A stretch of 57,604 nt of DNA from Oscillospiraceae bacterium (GCA_020025275.1 JAHHSI010000013.1:1-57604), one strand, 5' to 3'; numbered from the stretch's first letter, positions 33,439 through 42,417 are shown. Numbers and translations: made by a program. The notes: a model not told the origin generated them from the sequence alone.

Positions 33439-34572
33439 ATGTTTGAAGTCATTAAAAAAGAGGGGAAGGCTCGTCGGGGCCGGTTCCGCTGCGCCCATGG
33501 CGGTGAGGTACAGACGCCGGTTTTTATGAATGTAGGCACGCAGGGGGCGATCAAGGGTGGACTTGATGCCTTTGATCTGAAGGAGATCGGATGCCAGATC
33601 GAGCTTTCCAATACCTATCACCTCCATTTGCGTCCCGGAGATGATGTGGTTCGTGCTATGGGTGGGCTCCATTCGTTTATGCACTGGGATGGTCCGATCC
33701 TCACGGATAGCGGCGGCTTTCAGGTGTTCTCGCTTGCCGGCCTGCGAAAGATCACCGAGGAGGGGGTGACCTTTGCCTCTCATCTGGATGGACACCGGAT
33801 TTTTATGGGTCCGGAGGAGAGTATGCAGATCCAGTCTCATCTTGGATCCGATGTGGCTATGGCCTTTGATGAGTGCGTGGAGAATCCGGCCACGTACGAC
33901 TATGCCAAGGCGTCCTGCGAACGGACGCTGCGCTGGCTGCGGCGCTGCAAGGCGGAGCATGATCGGCTGAACGCCCTGCCCGATACGGTCAATCCGCAGC
34001 AGATGCTTTTCGGGATCAACCAAGGTGCTACGTTTGCGGATCTGCGTGTCTGGCATATGAAAGAGATCGCCAAGATCGACTGCGACGGGTTTGCCATCGG
34101 TGGACTGGCTGTGGGTGAGCCTACGGAAGTGATGTACGAGATGATCGATGCGGTAGAACCGTATATGCCGGAGGATAAGCCCCGGTATCTTATGGGTGTG
34201 GGAACACCGTCCAATATTATCGAGGGCGTGGCCCGCGGTGTGGACTTCTTTGACTGTGTCATGCCGGCCCGCAATGCACGCCATGGGAAGCTGTTTACTT
34301 GGCAGGGAGCGATGAATATCAAGAACGCCAAGTACAAGTTGGATGATCGGCCCATCGATCCGGAGTGCGACTGCCCGGTGTGCCGTCATTTCAGCCGTGC
34401 CTATGTCCGTCATCTCTTTGCGGCGGAAGAGATTCTGGGAATGCGTCTGGCGGTCATGCACAATCTCTATTTTTATAACAAGCTGATGGAGCGTATCCGT
34501 GAGGCGCTGGACAGTGATTCGTTTGATGCATTCCGGCAGGAATACAGTGAAAAATTGGGCCGCCGCATATAA
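33439..34572 (+). CDS. tgt: tRNA-guanine transglycosylase
   Basis: 377 aa. Exchanges guanine 34 for preQ1. Catalytic region LTDSGGFQVFSL (nucleophile/base Asp), the second Asp in FDCVMPARNARHG, and the zinc site CDCPVC...H near residues 312-345. Follows queA in the usual operon. Confidence 0.96.
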   Translation: MFEVIKKEGKARRGRFRCAHGGEVQTPVFMNVGTQGAIKGGLDAFDLKEIGCQIELSNTYHLHLRPGDDVVRAMGGLHSFMHWDGPILTDSGGFQVFSLAGLRKITEEGVTFASHLDGHRIFMGPEESMQIQSHLGSDVAMAFDECVENPATYDYAKASCERTLRWLRRCKAEHDRLNALPDTVNPQQMLFGINQGATFADLRVWHMKEIAKIDCDGFAIGGLAVGEPTEVMYEMIDAVEPYMPEDKPRYLMGVGTPSNIIEGVARGVDFFDCVMPARNARHGKLFTWQGAMNIKNAKYKLDDRPIDPECDCPVCRHFSRAYVRHLFAAEEILGMRLAVMHNLYFYNKLMERIREALDSDSFDAFRQEYSEKLGRRI

Positions 34573-34587
34573 TACGTAGAAAAGTAC

Positions 34588-34616
34588 TTGCCAAAATGCG
34601 GATAGTTTTGTATAAT
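34588..34616 (+). promoter_or_regulatory. Sigma-A promoter of yajC
   Basis: -35 TTGCCA (34588-34593), 17-nt spacer, -10 TATAAT (34611-34616). Confidence 0.8.
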
Positions 34617-34647
34617 AATAGTTATATTGTAAAAAGGAGATCGTTTC

Positions 34648-35088
34648 ATGTTTAACTTGATCGAAACTGCACATGCTGCCAGTGGCGCTGCTTCTGCAGC
34701 CGGTGGAATGGGCTCTACCATCTTTATGCTGGTCATTATGATCGCCATCTTCTACTTCTTCCTGATCCGTCCGGAAAATAAGCGGAAGAAGGAAGCAGAG
34801 CAGATGCGCAACACCCTGAAAAAGGGCGATTGGCTGACCACCATTGGCGGTCTGTACGGTCGTGTTGTGGCGATTACGGATCGTACGGTGGTGCTGGAGA
34901 CCAGCGAGGATCGCGTTCGTGTGGAGTTCCTGAAGTCTGCCATTGGCTCCGTGGGCACTCTGGATGAGCAGGCCGCTGCTGCACAGCGCACCCGTAAGGA
35001 GAAGAAGGCTGCCGAGGCTGCTAAGGCTGCTGAAGCCGCTAAGGCCGCTGAAGAGGCTGAGGAGAATAAAAATTCTCCGGAGGAGTAA
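34648..35088 (+). CDS. yajC: Preprotein translocase subunit YajC
   Basis: 146 aa. One membrane span (IFMLVIMIAIFYFFLIRP) then the YajC core GDWLTTIGGLYGRVV. The C-terminal tail is an Ala/Lys/Glu-rich repeat (KAAEAAKAAEAAKAAEEA), longer than in most relatives. Accessory to SecDF in other bacteria. Followed by a terminator-like hairpin. Confidence 0.92.
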   Translation: MFNLIETAHAASGAASAAGGMGSTIFMLVIMIAIFYFFLIRPENKRKKEAEQMRNTLKKGDWLTTIGGLYGRVVAITDRTVVLETSEDRVRVEFLKSAIGSVGTLDEQAAAAQRTRKEKKAAEAAKAAEAAKAAEEAEENKNSPEE

Positions 35089-35100
35089 TTTCCTGCATAA

Positions 35101-35153
35101 GAACACCTCTTCCGAATATGCTTCAAAAGAAGCTGTTCGGAGGAGGTTTTTTT
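35101..35153 (+). terminator. Intrinsic terminator that contains the next gene's ribosome site
   Basis: CCTCTTCCGAA pairs with TTCGGAGGAGG around an inner GCTTC/GAAGC stem, then TTTTTTT. The 3' arm GGAGGAGG is also the ribosome site of the gene starting at 35154, and the T-run is its spacer. Any transcript that reaches the gene must read through, and the folded RNA would hide the ribosome site. Confidence 0.75.
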
Positions 35154-35576
35154 ATGTCCTTTTGGAAGGAAGTACTGCAAAAGCACTTTTGGATCGGCAT
35201 TCTGATGTTATTTGTGGTTGTGGTTGCTGTCAATGCTGCAGGAGCGTTGGTCCTGTGCAAAGGGTGGATGCCGATGTCATATGCCCACACATGGATGCTG
35301 TCCGGCTGGCTGCTCGGTGGATTTGTGGGTGCACGGTTTGCACTATGTGCAGAGAGAGAGCAGCGATTACTCCGTGCACTGCTGGCCTGTCTGATGGGCT
35401 ATGTGCTTGCGTGGGGGATCGGACTGGGCTTCTCGCAGGGAAAATGCTGTCCGGACAGCTGGTGGCAGGTGGCGCTTGTGCTGCTGGCAGCGAGCCTTGC
35501 GGCGGCATGGATGGGCCCCGGCAAGAAAAGACGTGCCGGGAAAAGACCGAAACGCGGGGCAGGGAAGACGAGGTGA
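35154..35576 (+). CDS. TIGR04086-type membrane protein, 140 aa
   Basis: Four predicted spans (IGILMLFVVVVAVNAAGALVL, TWMLSGWLLGGFVGARFAL, ALLACLMGYVLAWGIGLGF, WWQVALVLLAASLAAAWM) and a basic tail (KKRRAGKRPKRGAGK). This matches the small TIGR04086 family often found near yajC in Clostridia. ATG 35154 follows GGAGGAGGTTTTTTT. No function known. Confidence 0.75.
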   Translation: MSFWKEVLQKHFWIGILMLFVVVVAVNAAGALVLCKGWMPMSYAHTWMLSGWLLGGFVGARFALCAEREQRLLRALLACLMGYVLAWGIGLGFSQGKCCPDSWWQVALVLLAASLAAAWMGPGKKRRAGKRPKRGAGKTR

Positions 35577-35588
35577 GGAGATCGCCAT

Positions 35589-35777
35589 ATGGTCAAAATC
35601 ACGAAAAAGAGGGCTTTGGCCAAAAAAAGTATGACGATCCATGGAAAAATGTCGGTAATTCCTCAAAAAGGGCCGCTTACCAGATATAGAGGTAAGCGGG
35701 GATATTCTTGGCCATATATTGCTTTCGGATGGACGCAGACAGCCATACAGGGTCTCAACTTTGCTGAGTTTACATAA
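35589..35777 (+). CDS. Possible small basic protein, 62 aa
   Basis: ATG 35589 has a fair ribosome site (GAGGAG, about 9 nt away) just after the membrane protein. The product is basic (MVKITKKRALAKKSMTIHGK). However the frame runs through a hairpin (CCGCTTACC/GGTAAGCGG, 35673-35699) and shows no recognisable domain, so it may be spurious. Confidence 0.25.
   Translation: MVKITKKRALAKKSMTIHGKMSVIPQKGPLTRYRGKRGYSWPYIAFGWTQTAIQGLNFAEFT
35664..35699 (-). terminator. Hairpin with leftward U-tract
   Basis: CCGCTTACC (35673-35681) pairs with GGTAAGCGG (35691-35699); on the minus strand it is followed by GCCCTTTTTG. It would stop leftward (antisense) transcription into the yajC unit; no leftward gene is seen nearby. 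Confidence 0.4.
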
Positions 35778-35843
35778 AGTAATTTACATAATATTTTAGC
35801 ATAATTGCCAAAAAACGTTAAATTCGGGGAAAACACTTGCGAA

Positions 35844-35872
35844 TTGAAAGCCGGTGCCATATAGTGTATTAT
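35844..35872 (+). promoter_or_regulatory. Promoter upstream of spoIIM
   Basis: -35 TTGAAA (35844-35849), 17-nt spacer, -10 TATTAT (35867-35872). Sigma-A-like; the overlapping CATATAGT could be a SigmaE -10, but a matching -35 is lacking. Confidence 0.5.
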
Positions 35873-35940
35873 ATAGCCGTTTGTTCAGAAGGCTTCTATT
35901 TCCCCGGCTTGTCTCATAGACTGAACCGAGGTGAAGATGC

Positions 35941-36570
35941 ATGAACCGTGGCGGCGTTTCTCAAAAGCAGAAGGTACAGTTTTCTTTTCGTGGACAGTTG
36001 TTGGTGCTGTGCGCCTTTTTTTCGGCAGGCATCCTGTTGGGGTGGCGTTTTTATGGAACCATCGCACAGCAGAGCAGCCAGCAGCTGCAGGAATATCTGA
36101 CCGGATATAGCGAGCTGATGGCCCACACCCAGGCAGCTCCGGCATCGCTGGTGTCTGCGCTGGTGCTCTATTTTCGCTATCCGCTGCTGATTTTTATCTT
36201 TGGTTTTTCAGCTCTGGGCGTGGTTCTCATTCCGCTTTTGTGTGCGACCGAAGGTTTTTTCCTGTCCTTTGCCGTGACGTCTTTTGCGGTTTCGATGGGG
36301 CGGGACGGCGTACTTCTGGCGCTGGCGGCGCTGGGTGTCCGCTGTCTGTTTACGCTGCCGTGTGTCCTTTTTTTAGCCATGGAGGCCATGGAGGCTGCGC
36401 GGCAGGTGGGGAAGCGGGGGTCGTTCGGGTACCGCAAGAACCGATCGATCTATGAGCCGGTTTATTTTTTGCGTTTTGGCGCATGTGTGTTGTTTTTACT
36501 GCTGGGCGTTGTGTTGGAAGTAACGCTGGTCCCAAAGCTGTTTCAGATGGCTTTGACGGCGATCTCGTGA
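35941..36570 (+). CDS. spoIIM: Stage II sporulation protein M
   Basis: 209 aa with about five spans (QLLVLCAFFSAGILLGW, LLIFIFGFSALGVVLIPLL, GFFLSFAVTSFAV and others). SpoIIM works with SpoIID/SpoIIP in septal peptidoglycan removal during engulfment. The call rests on length, topology and the spoIIM-(fur)-xerD order known from Bacillus; fur is absent here. About 135 bp separate it from xerD, with no gene seen. Confidence 0.78.
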   Translation: MNRGGVSQKQKVQFSFRGQLLVLCAFFSAGILLGWRFYGTIAQQSSQQLQEYLTGYSELMAHTQAAPASLVSALVLYFRYPLLIFIFGFSALGVVLIPLLCATEGFFLSFAVTSFAVSMGRDGVLLALAALGVRCLFTLPCVLFLAMEAMEAARQVGKRGSFGYRKNRSIYEPVYFLRFGACVLFLLLGVVLEVTLVPKLFQMALTAIS

Positions 36571-36706
36571 ACGGCGGCCTGTGTAGCCCTGGCGGAAGTA
36601 GTTTCTGGCGCCGTCTGTTTTCACGGCTGCCGAGGGATCTGCGGTGCTGTGCGGCACGCTCCGCCGGAGCGGCTGTATTTTAAGGAGTTAGGAGGGAGAT
36701 GTTGGC

Positions 36707-37591
36707 ATGACCGATTATATTCAGGAGTATCGTACCTATCTGACGGAAGAGCGTCATGTGTCCGCCAATACCCTCAGCTCCTATCTGCGGGATATGAACC
36801 AGTTCTGGGCTTGGCTGACGGAAAATGACACCATCGACCTGTCTAAGGTGAAGAAGAACGTGATCGTTCAGTATCTTCAATACATGGAAAGTGTGGGGAA
36901 ATCCCCTGCGACGATCACGAGAAGCACGGCATCCATCAAGTCGTTTTACCAGTTCATGGTGGGGGCCGGGTATATGAAAGCCAATCCGGCCAAAGCGATC
37001 ACTGCGGTAAAGGTGGAGCGAAAGTATCCGGAGATCCTGACAAACCGCGAGGTGGAGCTTTTTTTGGAGCAGCCCAAGTGCGTGGACGAAAAAGGGTACC
37101 GGGACCACGCCATGCTGGAGCTTTTGTATGCCACCGGCATTCGTGTTTCCGAGCTGATCGGGTTGAATATCGGAGATGTCAATCTTGCTGTAGGAATGAT
37201 CCGGTGCCGGAAAAAGGATAAGGAACGGGTGATTCCGCTCTATCGCGGCGCCGTGAAGGCCCTGCGGGATTACATACAGGATATTCGGCCGCGGCTGATC
37301 GCAGATCCAGAGGAAGAGGCGCTGTTCGTTAATATGAACGGGGAGCGCATGAGTCGGCAGGGGTTCTGGAAAATCATCAAATTCTATCAGGAAAAGGCAG
37401 AGATCGATAAGGATATTACGCCCCATATGCTGCGTCATTCGTTCGCGGTGCACCTTTTGGAGAACGGGGCAGATCTTCACTCCATTCAGGAGATGCTGGG
37501 TCATGCGGATATTTCTTCGACCCAGATCTATGCGCAGGTGGTCAAGCAGGAGCTCCGCAGCGTCTATCAAAAGGCGCATCCCCGCGCATAA
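36707..37591 (+). CDS. xerD: Tyrosine recombinase XerD
   Basis: 294 aa. N-terminal SAM-like DNA-binding domain (YRTYLTEERHVSANTLSSYLRD) and catalytic domain with Arg (ATGIRVSE, near 147), HMLRHS (near 240-245), LGH (near 263) and Tyr (STQIYAQV, near 275). Resolves chromosome dimers at dif with XerC. Start ATG 36707 after GGAGGGAGA. Confidence 0.92.
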   Translation: MTDYIQEYRTYLTEERHVSANTLSSYLRDMNQFWAWLTENDTIDLSKVKKNVIVQYLQYMESVGKSPATITRSTASIKSFYQFMVGAGYMKANPAKAITAVKVERKYPEILTNREVELFLEQPKCVDEKGYRDHAMLELLYATGIRVSELIGLNIGDVNLAVGMIRCRKKDKERVIPLYRGAVKALRDYIQDIRPRLIADPEEEALFVNMNGERMSRQGFWKIIKFYQEKAEIDKDITPHMLRHSFAVHLLENGADLHSIQEMLGHADISSTQIYAQVVKQELRSVYQKAHPRA

Positions 37592-37691
37592 AAAATCTCA
37601 TCAACCGCTGTCACCAGTCGGTGTACGGCGGTTTTTTGTTGCCTTTTCCCGGTGCATTTGGTATAATCATTCGTATTGGAGGGATTTGACC

Positions 37692-38204
37692 ATGCGAATT
37701 TTGGGGATTGACCCCGGCGTAGCCACGGTTGGATTTGGTGTGATCGAATCGGACCGTGCCCGCCAGCAGATGCTGCAATATGGTGCGATCACCACCCCCG
37801 CCGGACTGCCATTGGCTACACGTTTGGTGCAGATCGGTGAGGACATGACGGAGCTGATCCGCCAGTTTCAGCCGGATGAGATTGCTATTGAAGAATTGTT
37901 CTTCAGCAAGAATATTACTACCGGCATTGCCGTCGCCCACGCCCGTGGCATCATTCTTTATATCGCCGAGAAAATGCAGATCCCGATTTACGAATATACC
38001 CCTATGCAGGTCAAACAGGCCGTGGTGGGGTATGGATTGGCGGAAAAGCGGCAGGTCATGGATATGACCCGCCGGCTTTTGAAGCTGAAGGCGATCCCAC
38101 GCCCTGATGATGCGGCGGATGCCCTGGCGATCGCCATTTGCCATGCACGCAGCGCCACCAGTATGCTGCGGCGCTGCCATTCGGATGTGAAAGAGACCGT
38201 CTAA
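37692..38204 (+). CDS. ruvC: Holliday junction endonuclease RuvC
   Basis: 170 aa. Catalytic acidic residues in MRILGIDPG (Asp7), IAIEELFF (Glu) and DDAADALAIA. ATG 37692 follows TGGAGGG. First gene of ruvC-ruvA-ruvB. Confidence 0.96.
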   Translation: MRILGIDPGVATVGFGVIESDRARQQMLQYGAITTPAGLPLATRLVQIGEDMTELIRQFQPDEIAIEELFFSKNITTGIAVAHARGIILYIAEKMQIPIYEYTPMQVKQAVVGYGLAEKRQVMDMTRRLLKLKAIPRPDDAADALAIAICHARSATSMLRRCHSDVKETV

Positions 38205-38215
38205 GGAGGTTCCCT

Positions 38216-38812
38216 GTGTTTTATTATCTCAACGGAATTGTGGCAGAGACAGGGCCGAATCTGGCCGTTATTGATTGCGGCGGTGTCGGCTACGGCTGTG
38301 CCACCACGAATTACACCTTGTCGCAGCTGAAAAAAGGGGAGAAGGCCAAGCTGTATACCTATCTCCATGTGCGCGAGGATATTTTTGAGCTCTATGGCTT
38401 TGCCAGCCAGAGTGAACTGAATAGCTTTAAAATGCTGATCGGCGTATCCGGTGTAGGCCCGAAGGCTGCGCTGGCAGTGCTGTCGGCCACGACCCCCAAT
38501 CAGCTGGCGTTGTCCATTGTCACAGGGGACGAGAAGGCACTGACCGCTGCCCCCGGTATCGGTAAGAAGATCGCACAGCGGATTATTTTGGAGCTGAAAG
38601 ATAAGCTGGCGAAAGAGCAGAGCAGCTTTACGGTGGAGAGCGGTGCCGCAGTGGGAATGGTGCAGAATGACAAGTCCGCAGAGGCTGCCGCAGCACTGGC
38701 CGTTCTGGGGTACACCACACAGGATATTGCTGCAGCCCTCAAGGGCATCGATCTGGCGGGGCTTCCGTTGGAGGAGATCATCCGCCAGGCGCTGAAAAAA
38801 ATGGTACGATAA
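38216..38812 (+). CDS. ruvA: Holliday junction branch migration protein RuvA
   Basis: 198 aa, GTG 38216 after AAGGAGG. N-terminal OB fold (FYYLNGIVAETGPN), helix-hairpin-helix motifs (LIGVSGVGPKAALAVL, AAPGIGKKIAQRI) and the C-terminal RuvB-contact domain (AAAALAVLGYTTQDI). Confidence 0.96.
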   Translation: MFYYLNGIVAETGPNLAVIDCGGVGYGCATTNYTLSQLKKGEKAKLYTYLHVREDIFELYGFASQSELNSFKMLIGVSGVGPKAALAVLSATTPNQLALSIVTGDEKALTAAPGIGKKIAQRIILELKDKLAKEQSSFTVESGAAVGMVQNDKSAEAAAALAVLGYTTQDIAAALKGIDLAGLPLEEIIRQALKKMVR

Positions 38813-38822
38813 GGAGTAAACT

Positions 38823-39863
38823 GTGAGTATCGACTTTGGAACAGATATTTATGAAGAGCCTATAGTCTCCAAATCCTTTTTGGCCGAGGATGCGGCAGAG
38901 CCGTCTCTGCGGCCCAAAACATTGCAGGAATATATCGGCCAAGCCAAGGCCAAGGAAAATTTGTCCATCTATATCGAGGCCGCACGCCGGCGAACCGAGG
39001 CACTGGACCATGTCCTGCTGCACGGCCCTCCCGGTCTGGGAAAGACGACGCTGGCGGGCATCATTGCCGCAGAGATGGGGGTCAATATCCGCATTACTTC
39101 CGGCCCTGCCATCGAAAAGCCGGGAGATCTGGCGGCCCTGCTGACGAACTTGAGTGAAAACGATATCCTCTTTGTGGATGAGATCCATCGGCTCAATCGT
39201 TCGGTCGAGGAGATTCTCTATCCGGCCATGGAGGACTACGCCATTGACATCATCATCGGCAAGGGTCCTTCGGCCAACTCGATCCGACTGGATCTTCCCA
39301 AATTCACGCTGATCGGGGCCACCACCCGGGCCGGATCGTTGTCGGCGCCGCTGCGGGATCGCTTTGGTGTGACGCTGCGTCTGGAGCTCTATACGCCGGA
39401 GGAACTGGCACTGATCGTCACACGCAGCGCAGGCATTTTAGAGGTGCCCATTGAACCCACCGGCGCCATGGAGATCGCCCGGCGTTCCCGTGGAACACCC
39501 CGTATTGCCAACCGGATGCTGCGCCGTGTGCGTGACTTCGCACAGGTCAAAGCTGACGGCGTCATCAGCAGAGAGGTGGCCGACATGGCGCTTAAAGCGT
39601 TGGAAATCGATGATTTGGGCCTTGATCCGGTAGATCGCCGGATGCTGCGGGCCATTATTGAGAATTACGGCGGAGGTCCTGTGGGTCTGGATACGCTGGC
39701 GGCAACCATCGGTGAGGAGTCGGTGACGCTGGAGGATGTCTATGAGCCATATCTGATGCAGATCGGCTTTTTGACACGGACACCCCGTGGACGCTGTGTC
39801 ACACGCAAGGCCTATGAACACCTCCATATGGAGATGCTGGGACAGGAACAATTGGAAATTTAA
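38823..39863 (+). CDS. ruvB: Holliday junction branch migration helicase RuvB
   Basis: 346 aa, GTG start after AAGGAG. AAA+ ATPase with Walker A HGPPGLGKTTLA (about 65-76), Walker B LFVDEIHRLNR, sensor region ATTRAG and the C-terminal winged helix (LMQIGFLTRTPRGR). Pairs with RuvA and RuvC just upstream. Confidence 0.97.
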   Translation: MSIDFGTDIYEEPIVSKSFLAEDAAEPSLRPKTLQEYIGQAKAKENLSIYIEAARRRTEALDHVLLHGPPGLGKTTLAGIIAAEMGVNIRITSGPAIEKPGDLAALLTNLSENDILFVDEIHRLNRSVEEILYPAMEDYAIDIIIGKGPSANSIRLDLPKFTLIGATTRAGSLSAPLRDRFGVTLRLELYTPEELALIVTRSAGILEVPIEPTGAMEIARRSRGTPRIANRMLRRVRDFAQVKADGVISREVADMALKALEIDDLGLDPVDRRMLRAIIENYGGGPVGLDTLAATIGEESVTLEDVYEPYLMQIGFLTRTPRGRCVTRKAYEHLHMEMLGQEQLEI

Positions 39864-39886
39864 GGAAGAAGGAAAGGGTGGTTTCG

Positions 39887-41242
39887 ATGGGTAAACTATT
39901 TGGAACAGATGGAATCCGCGGGATCGCAGGGCTCCAGCTGACGGCTGAACTGGCATTCCATGTCGGCCAGGCCGTAGCCACGGTTCTCCGGGAAGAAAAG
40001 GGCAGTGCTCCTACGGTGACGATCGGCAAAGATACACGGATTTCTTCGGAAATGTTGGAATCAGCGCTTGCCGCCGGAATCTGCTCTGTGGGCGGCAATG
40101 TGCTCCCATTGGGAACCATTCCAACGCCGGCGGTTGCTTTTTTGACCATGCAGGAGAAAGCGGATGCCGGCATTGTGATCTCTGCTTCCCATAATCCCTA
40201 TGAATATAACGGGATCAAGGTTTTTAATGCGCAGGGGTATAAATTGCCCGATGCCATGGAGCAGCGGGTCGAGGAACTGATCCTTACCAAGGCGGTCATG
40301 GAGCCCATGACCGGCGGCAGGATCGGACGGCGGTATGATGAGAACCGTGAGCTGCGGGAGAGCTATATTGACCATCTTCTCTCGACCATTGACGCGGATA
40401 CCGGCAGCTTGCGCGTGTTGGTTGACTGTGCCAACGGTGCCGCCAGCACCACGGCGCCGGCGCTCTTCTCCCGCTTGGATCTGCAGGCAGATTTCCTGTA
40501 TACGGCACCGGATGGCATCAATATCAATCATAACTGCGGCTCGACACATATGGAGGCACTGGCGCAGCGTGTCGTGGAGGGAAAATACGACCTGGGGATT
40601 GCCTTTGACGGAGATGCGGATCGATGCCTGTTGGTGGACGAAAAGGGCGGGATCATTGATGGAGACAAGGTGATGGCGATCTGTGCCGTCATGCTGCGCC
40701 GCAGTGGTGCGCTCAACCATGATACGATCGTGGCCACGGTCATGTCCAATCTGGGCCTGCATGAATTTTGCCGCAATCATGGCCTGCAGCTGGTCTGTAC
40801 GCCGGTGGGTGACCGGAATGTTCTGGAAAAAATGTTGGAGTGCGACTATTCCATTGGCGGGGAACAGTCCGGACATACGATTTTCCGGGGCTACTCCACT
40901 ACCGGTGACGGTGAGCTGACGGCGCTGCAGTTTTTGCAGGCACTGTGCCAGTCCGGGGAAAAAGCGTCAGAGTTGGCCGCCTGCTGCGCCCAGTATCCGC
41001 AGGAGCTGATCAATGTGGAATTGGGCCACACACCCGGCGTGAAGGAACGCATCATGGCTGACGAGGAGCTGCAAAAGCGGATCCGTGAAACGGAAGAAAT
41101 GCTTGGTGAGGAGGGGCGTGTTTTGATCCGTCCGTCCGGCACTGAGGCATTAATCCGAGTAATGGTTGAAGCCAAGAGTGATGAAATTGCAAACCATGCG
41201 GCAAAATCTTTGGCTGATTTCATAAAGAATTTGTCGAATTAA
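39887..41242 (+). CDS. glmM: Phosphoglucosamine mutase
   Basis: 451 aa. Converts glucosamine-6-P to glucosamine-1-P for peptidoglycan. Active-site Ser loop ISASHNPYEYNG (near 99-110), metal loop DGDADRCL and the sugar/phosphate motifs GGEQSGHTI and RPSGTE. ATG 39887 is preferred over the GTG at 39878. Begins 23 bp after ruvB. Confidence 0.96.
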   Translation: MGKLFGTDGIRGIAGLQLTAELAFHVGQAVATVLREEKGSAPTVTIGKDTRISSEMLESALAAGICSVGGNVLPLGTIPTPAVAFLTMQEKADAGIVISASHNPYEYNGIKVFNAQGYKLPDAMEQRVEELILTKAVMEPMTGGRIGRRYDENRELRESYIDHLLSTIDADTGSLRVLVDCANGAASTTAPALFSRLDLQADFLYTAPDGININHNCGSTHMEALAQRVVEGKYDLGIAFDGDADRCLLVDEKGGIIDGDKVMAICAVMLRRSGALNHDTIVATVMSNLGLHEFCRNHGLQLVCTPVGDRNVLEKMLECDYSIGGEQSGHTIFRGYSTTGDGELTALQFLQALCQSGEKASELAACCAQYPQELINVELGHTPGVKERIMADEELQKRIRETEEMLGEEGRVLIRPSGTEALIRVMVEAKSDEIANHAAKSLADFIKNLSN

Positions 41243-41272
41243 TCATAGCTTTGACAAATTTTTGCGGATCGC

Positions 41273-41302
41273 TTGACAAATTATTTGTTCAATAGGTATA
41301 AT
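41273..41302 (+). promoter_or_regulatory. Sigma-A promoter very close to the sigH-like start codon
   Basis: -35 TTGACA (41273-41278), 18-nt spacer, -10 TATAAT (41297-41302). The ATG begins only 5 nt after the -10. A second TTGACAAATT copy (41251-41260) lies 22 bp upstream. Confidence 0.75.
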
Positions 41303-41307
41303 AGCAT

Positions 41308-41934
41308 ATGGATAATATTAGCGAAGCAGTATTTGACAAAGAGTTAACTGATTTGAGCGACGAGCAGCTGTGCCAGGCGCTGCAGGACGGGAATCGTCAG
41401 GCGGCAGAGCTGTTGGCTGCACGTTATCATCGGTTAGTGCGTGCCTGCGCCCGTCCGTATTTCCTTGCAGGAGGGAACACGGAGGATCTGATGCAGGAGG
41501 GGATGTTCGGTCTCATTAAAGCCATGAGGGAATACGACGGGAGTCGTGAGGCGTCATTCCATACGTTTGCCAGCACCTGTATTCGCCACCGGCTGTGCTC
41601 CGTCGTCAAGGCGGCGGCCAGCGGGAAGCATCTTCCACTAAATCAATCGGTCCCCTTGAATCCCCCTTTCTTTGATATTCATTCTTCGTTGGCACAGGTT
41701 GACCCTGAAGTTTTGATGATCGATAGAGAAAAGGCCGCCACTCTGCTGGAAAACACCTGCAAGCAGTTGTCCGAATTCGAGGTAAAGATTTTAGGGTATT
41801 ATTTAGACGGTCTCACGTGCCGTGAGATCGCGGAGACTGTTGGCAAGTCCTCCAAGTCGGTGGACAACGCTGTGCAACGGATCCGCCGCAAAGTAGCGCG
41901 GCAACTTTCTAAGGGCGATATCAGCAAAAGCTGA
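41308..41934 (+). CDS. sigH: RNA polymerase sigma factor, SigH (Spo0H) type
   Basis: 208 aa sigma-70 family protein. Region 2 has GGNTEDLMQEGMFGLIKAMREYD (core-binding and -10 contact); region 4 has CREIAETVGKSSKSVDNAVQRIRRK (helix-turn-helix for the -35). SigH directs early sporulation genes in Bacillus. The ATG at 41308 sits at or near the expected transcription start and has no ribosome site, so the mRNA is probably leaderless; an internal TTG near 41353 is a weaker alternative. The symbol is by family; a related stress sigma factor remains possible. Confidence 0.82.
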   Translation: MDNISEAVFDKELTDLSDEQLCQALQDGNRQAAELLAARYHRLVRACARPYFLAGGNTEDLMQEGMFGLIKAMREYDGSREASFHTFASTCIRHRLCSVVKAAASGKHLPLNQSVPLNPPFFDIHSSLAQVDPEVLMIDREKAATLLENTCKQLSEFEVKILGYYLDGLTCREIAETVGKSSKSVDNAVQRIRRKVARQLSKGDISKS

Positions 41935-41968
41935 ACGCATATATTTTTCTCAAAGAGAGGGTAACATC

Positions 41969-42247
41969 ATGTACGAAGACAAGACTTTAGTATGCAAAGA
42001 GTGCGGCAAGGAGTTTGTTTTTACGGCCGGTGAGCAGGAGTTCTATGCTGAGCGTGGCTTCCAGAACGAGCCTCAGCGCTGCAAGTCCTGCCGTGATGCT
42101 CGTAAGAACGCAGCTCGTGGTCCCCGTGAGTTCTTCACGGCTACCTGCGCTATGTGCGGTGGTGAGGCTCGTGTGCCTTTTGAGCCCAAGAGCGATCGCC
42201 CTGTTTACTGCAGCGAGTGCTTTGCTAAGATGCGTGAAAACGGCTGA
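41969..42247 (+). CDS. Zinc-ribbon protein, 92 aa
   Basis: Two CxxC pairs in the first half (VCKECGKEF and RCKSCRDAR) and two in the second (CAMCGGEA and YCSECF), each set able to hold one zinc ion. This small CxxC protein is common in Clostridia and has no assigned role. Codon choice (many GCT/CGT/CCT) resembles highly expressed genes. Follows sigH by 34 bp and ends at a terminator. Confidence 0.85.
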   Translation: MYEDKTLVCKECGKEFVFTAGEQEFYAERGFQNEPQRCKSCRDARKNAARGPREFFTATCAMCGGEARVPFEPKSDRPVYCSECFAKMRENG

Positions 42248-42276
42248 TATTCTTTGCTGAATCTTACTTGATAAAT

Positions 42277-42306
42277 AAAACGGCGTGCAGATCTGCACGC
42301 CGTTTT
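42277..42306. terminator. Perfect palindromic terminator after the zinc-ribbon gene
   Basis: AAAACGGCGTGCAGA followed directly by its exact complement TCTGCACGCCGTTTT. Works in either direction. The next 110 bp hold no gene. Confidence 0.85.
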
Positions 42307-42417
42307 CTTTTTCTCTGAGCAGTGGCTGCATGGACGCCATTGCTGTCCTTGCGGGAGCCATGGAAAAGGGAAGAAGGACTACGGGCGGGGATTTTCTCGG
42401 GTTGGTGAAACTTCCTG

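Noticed and set aside
33241..35106. Leftward 621-codon frame
   Set aside because: Antisense to queA, tgt and yajC, all strongly supported.
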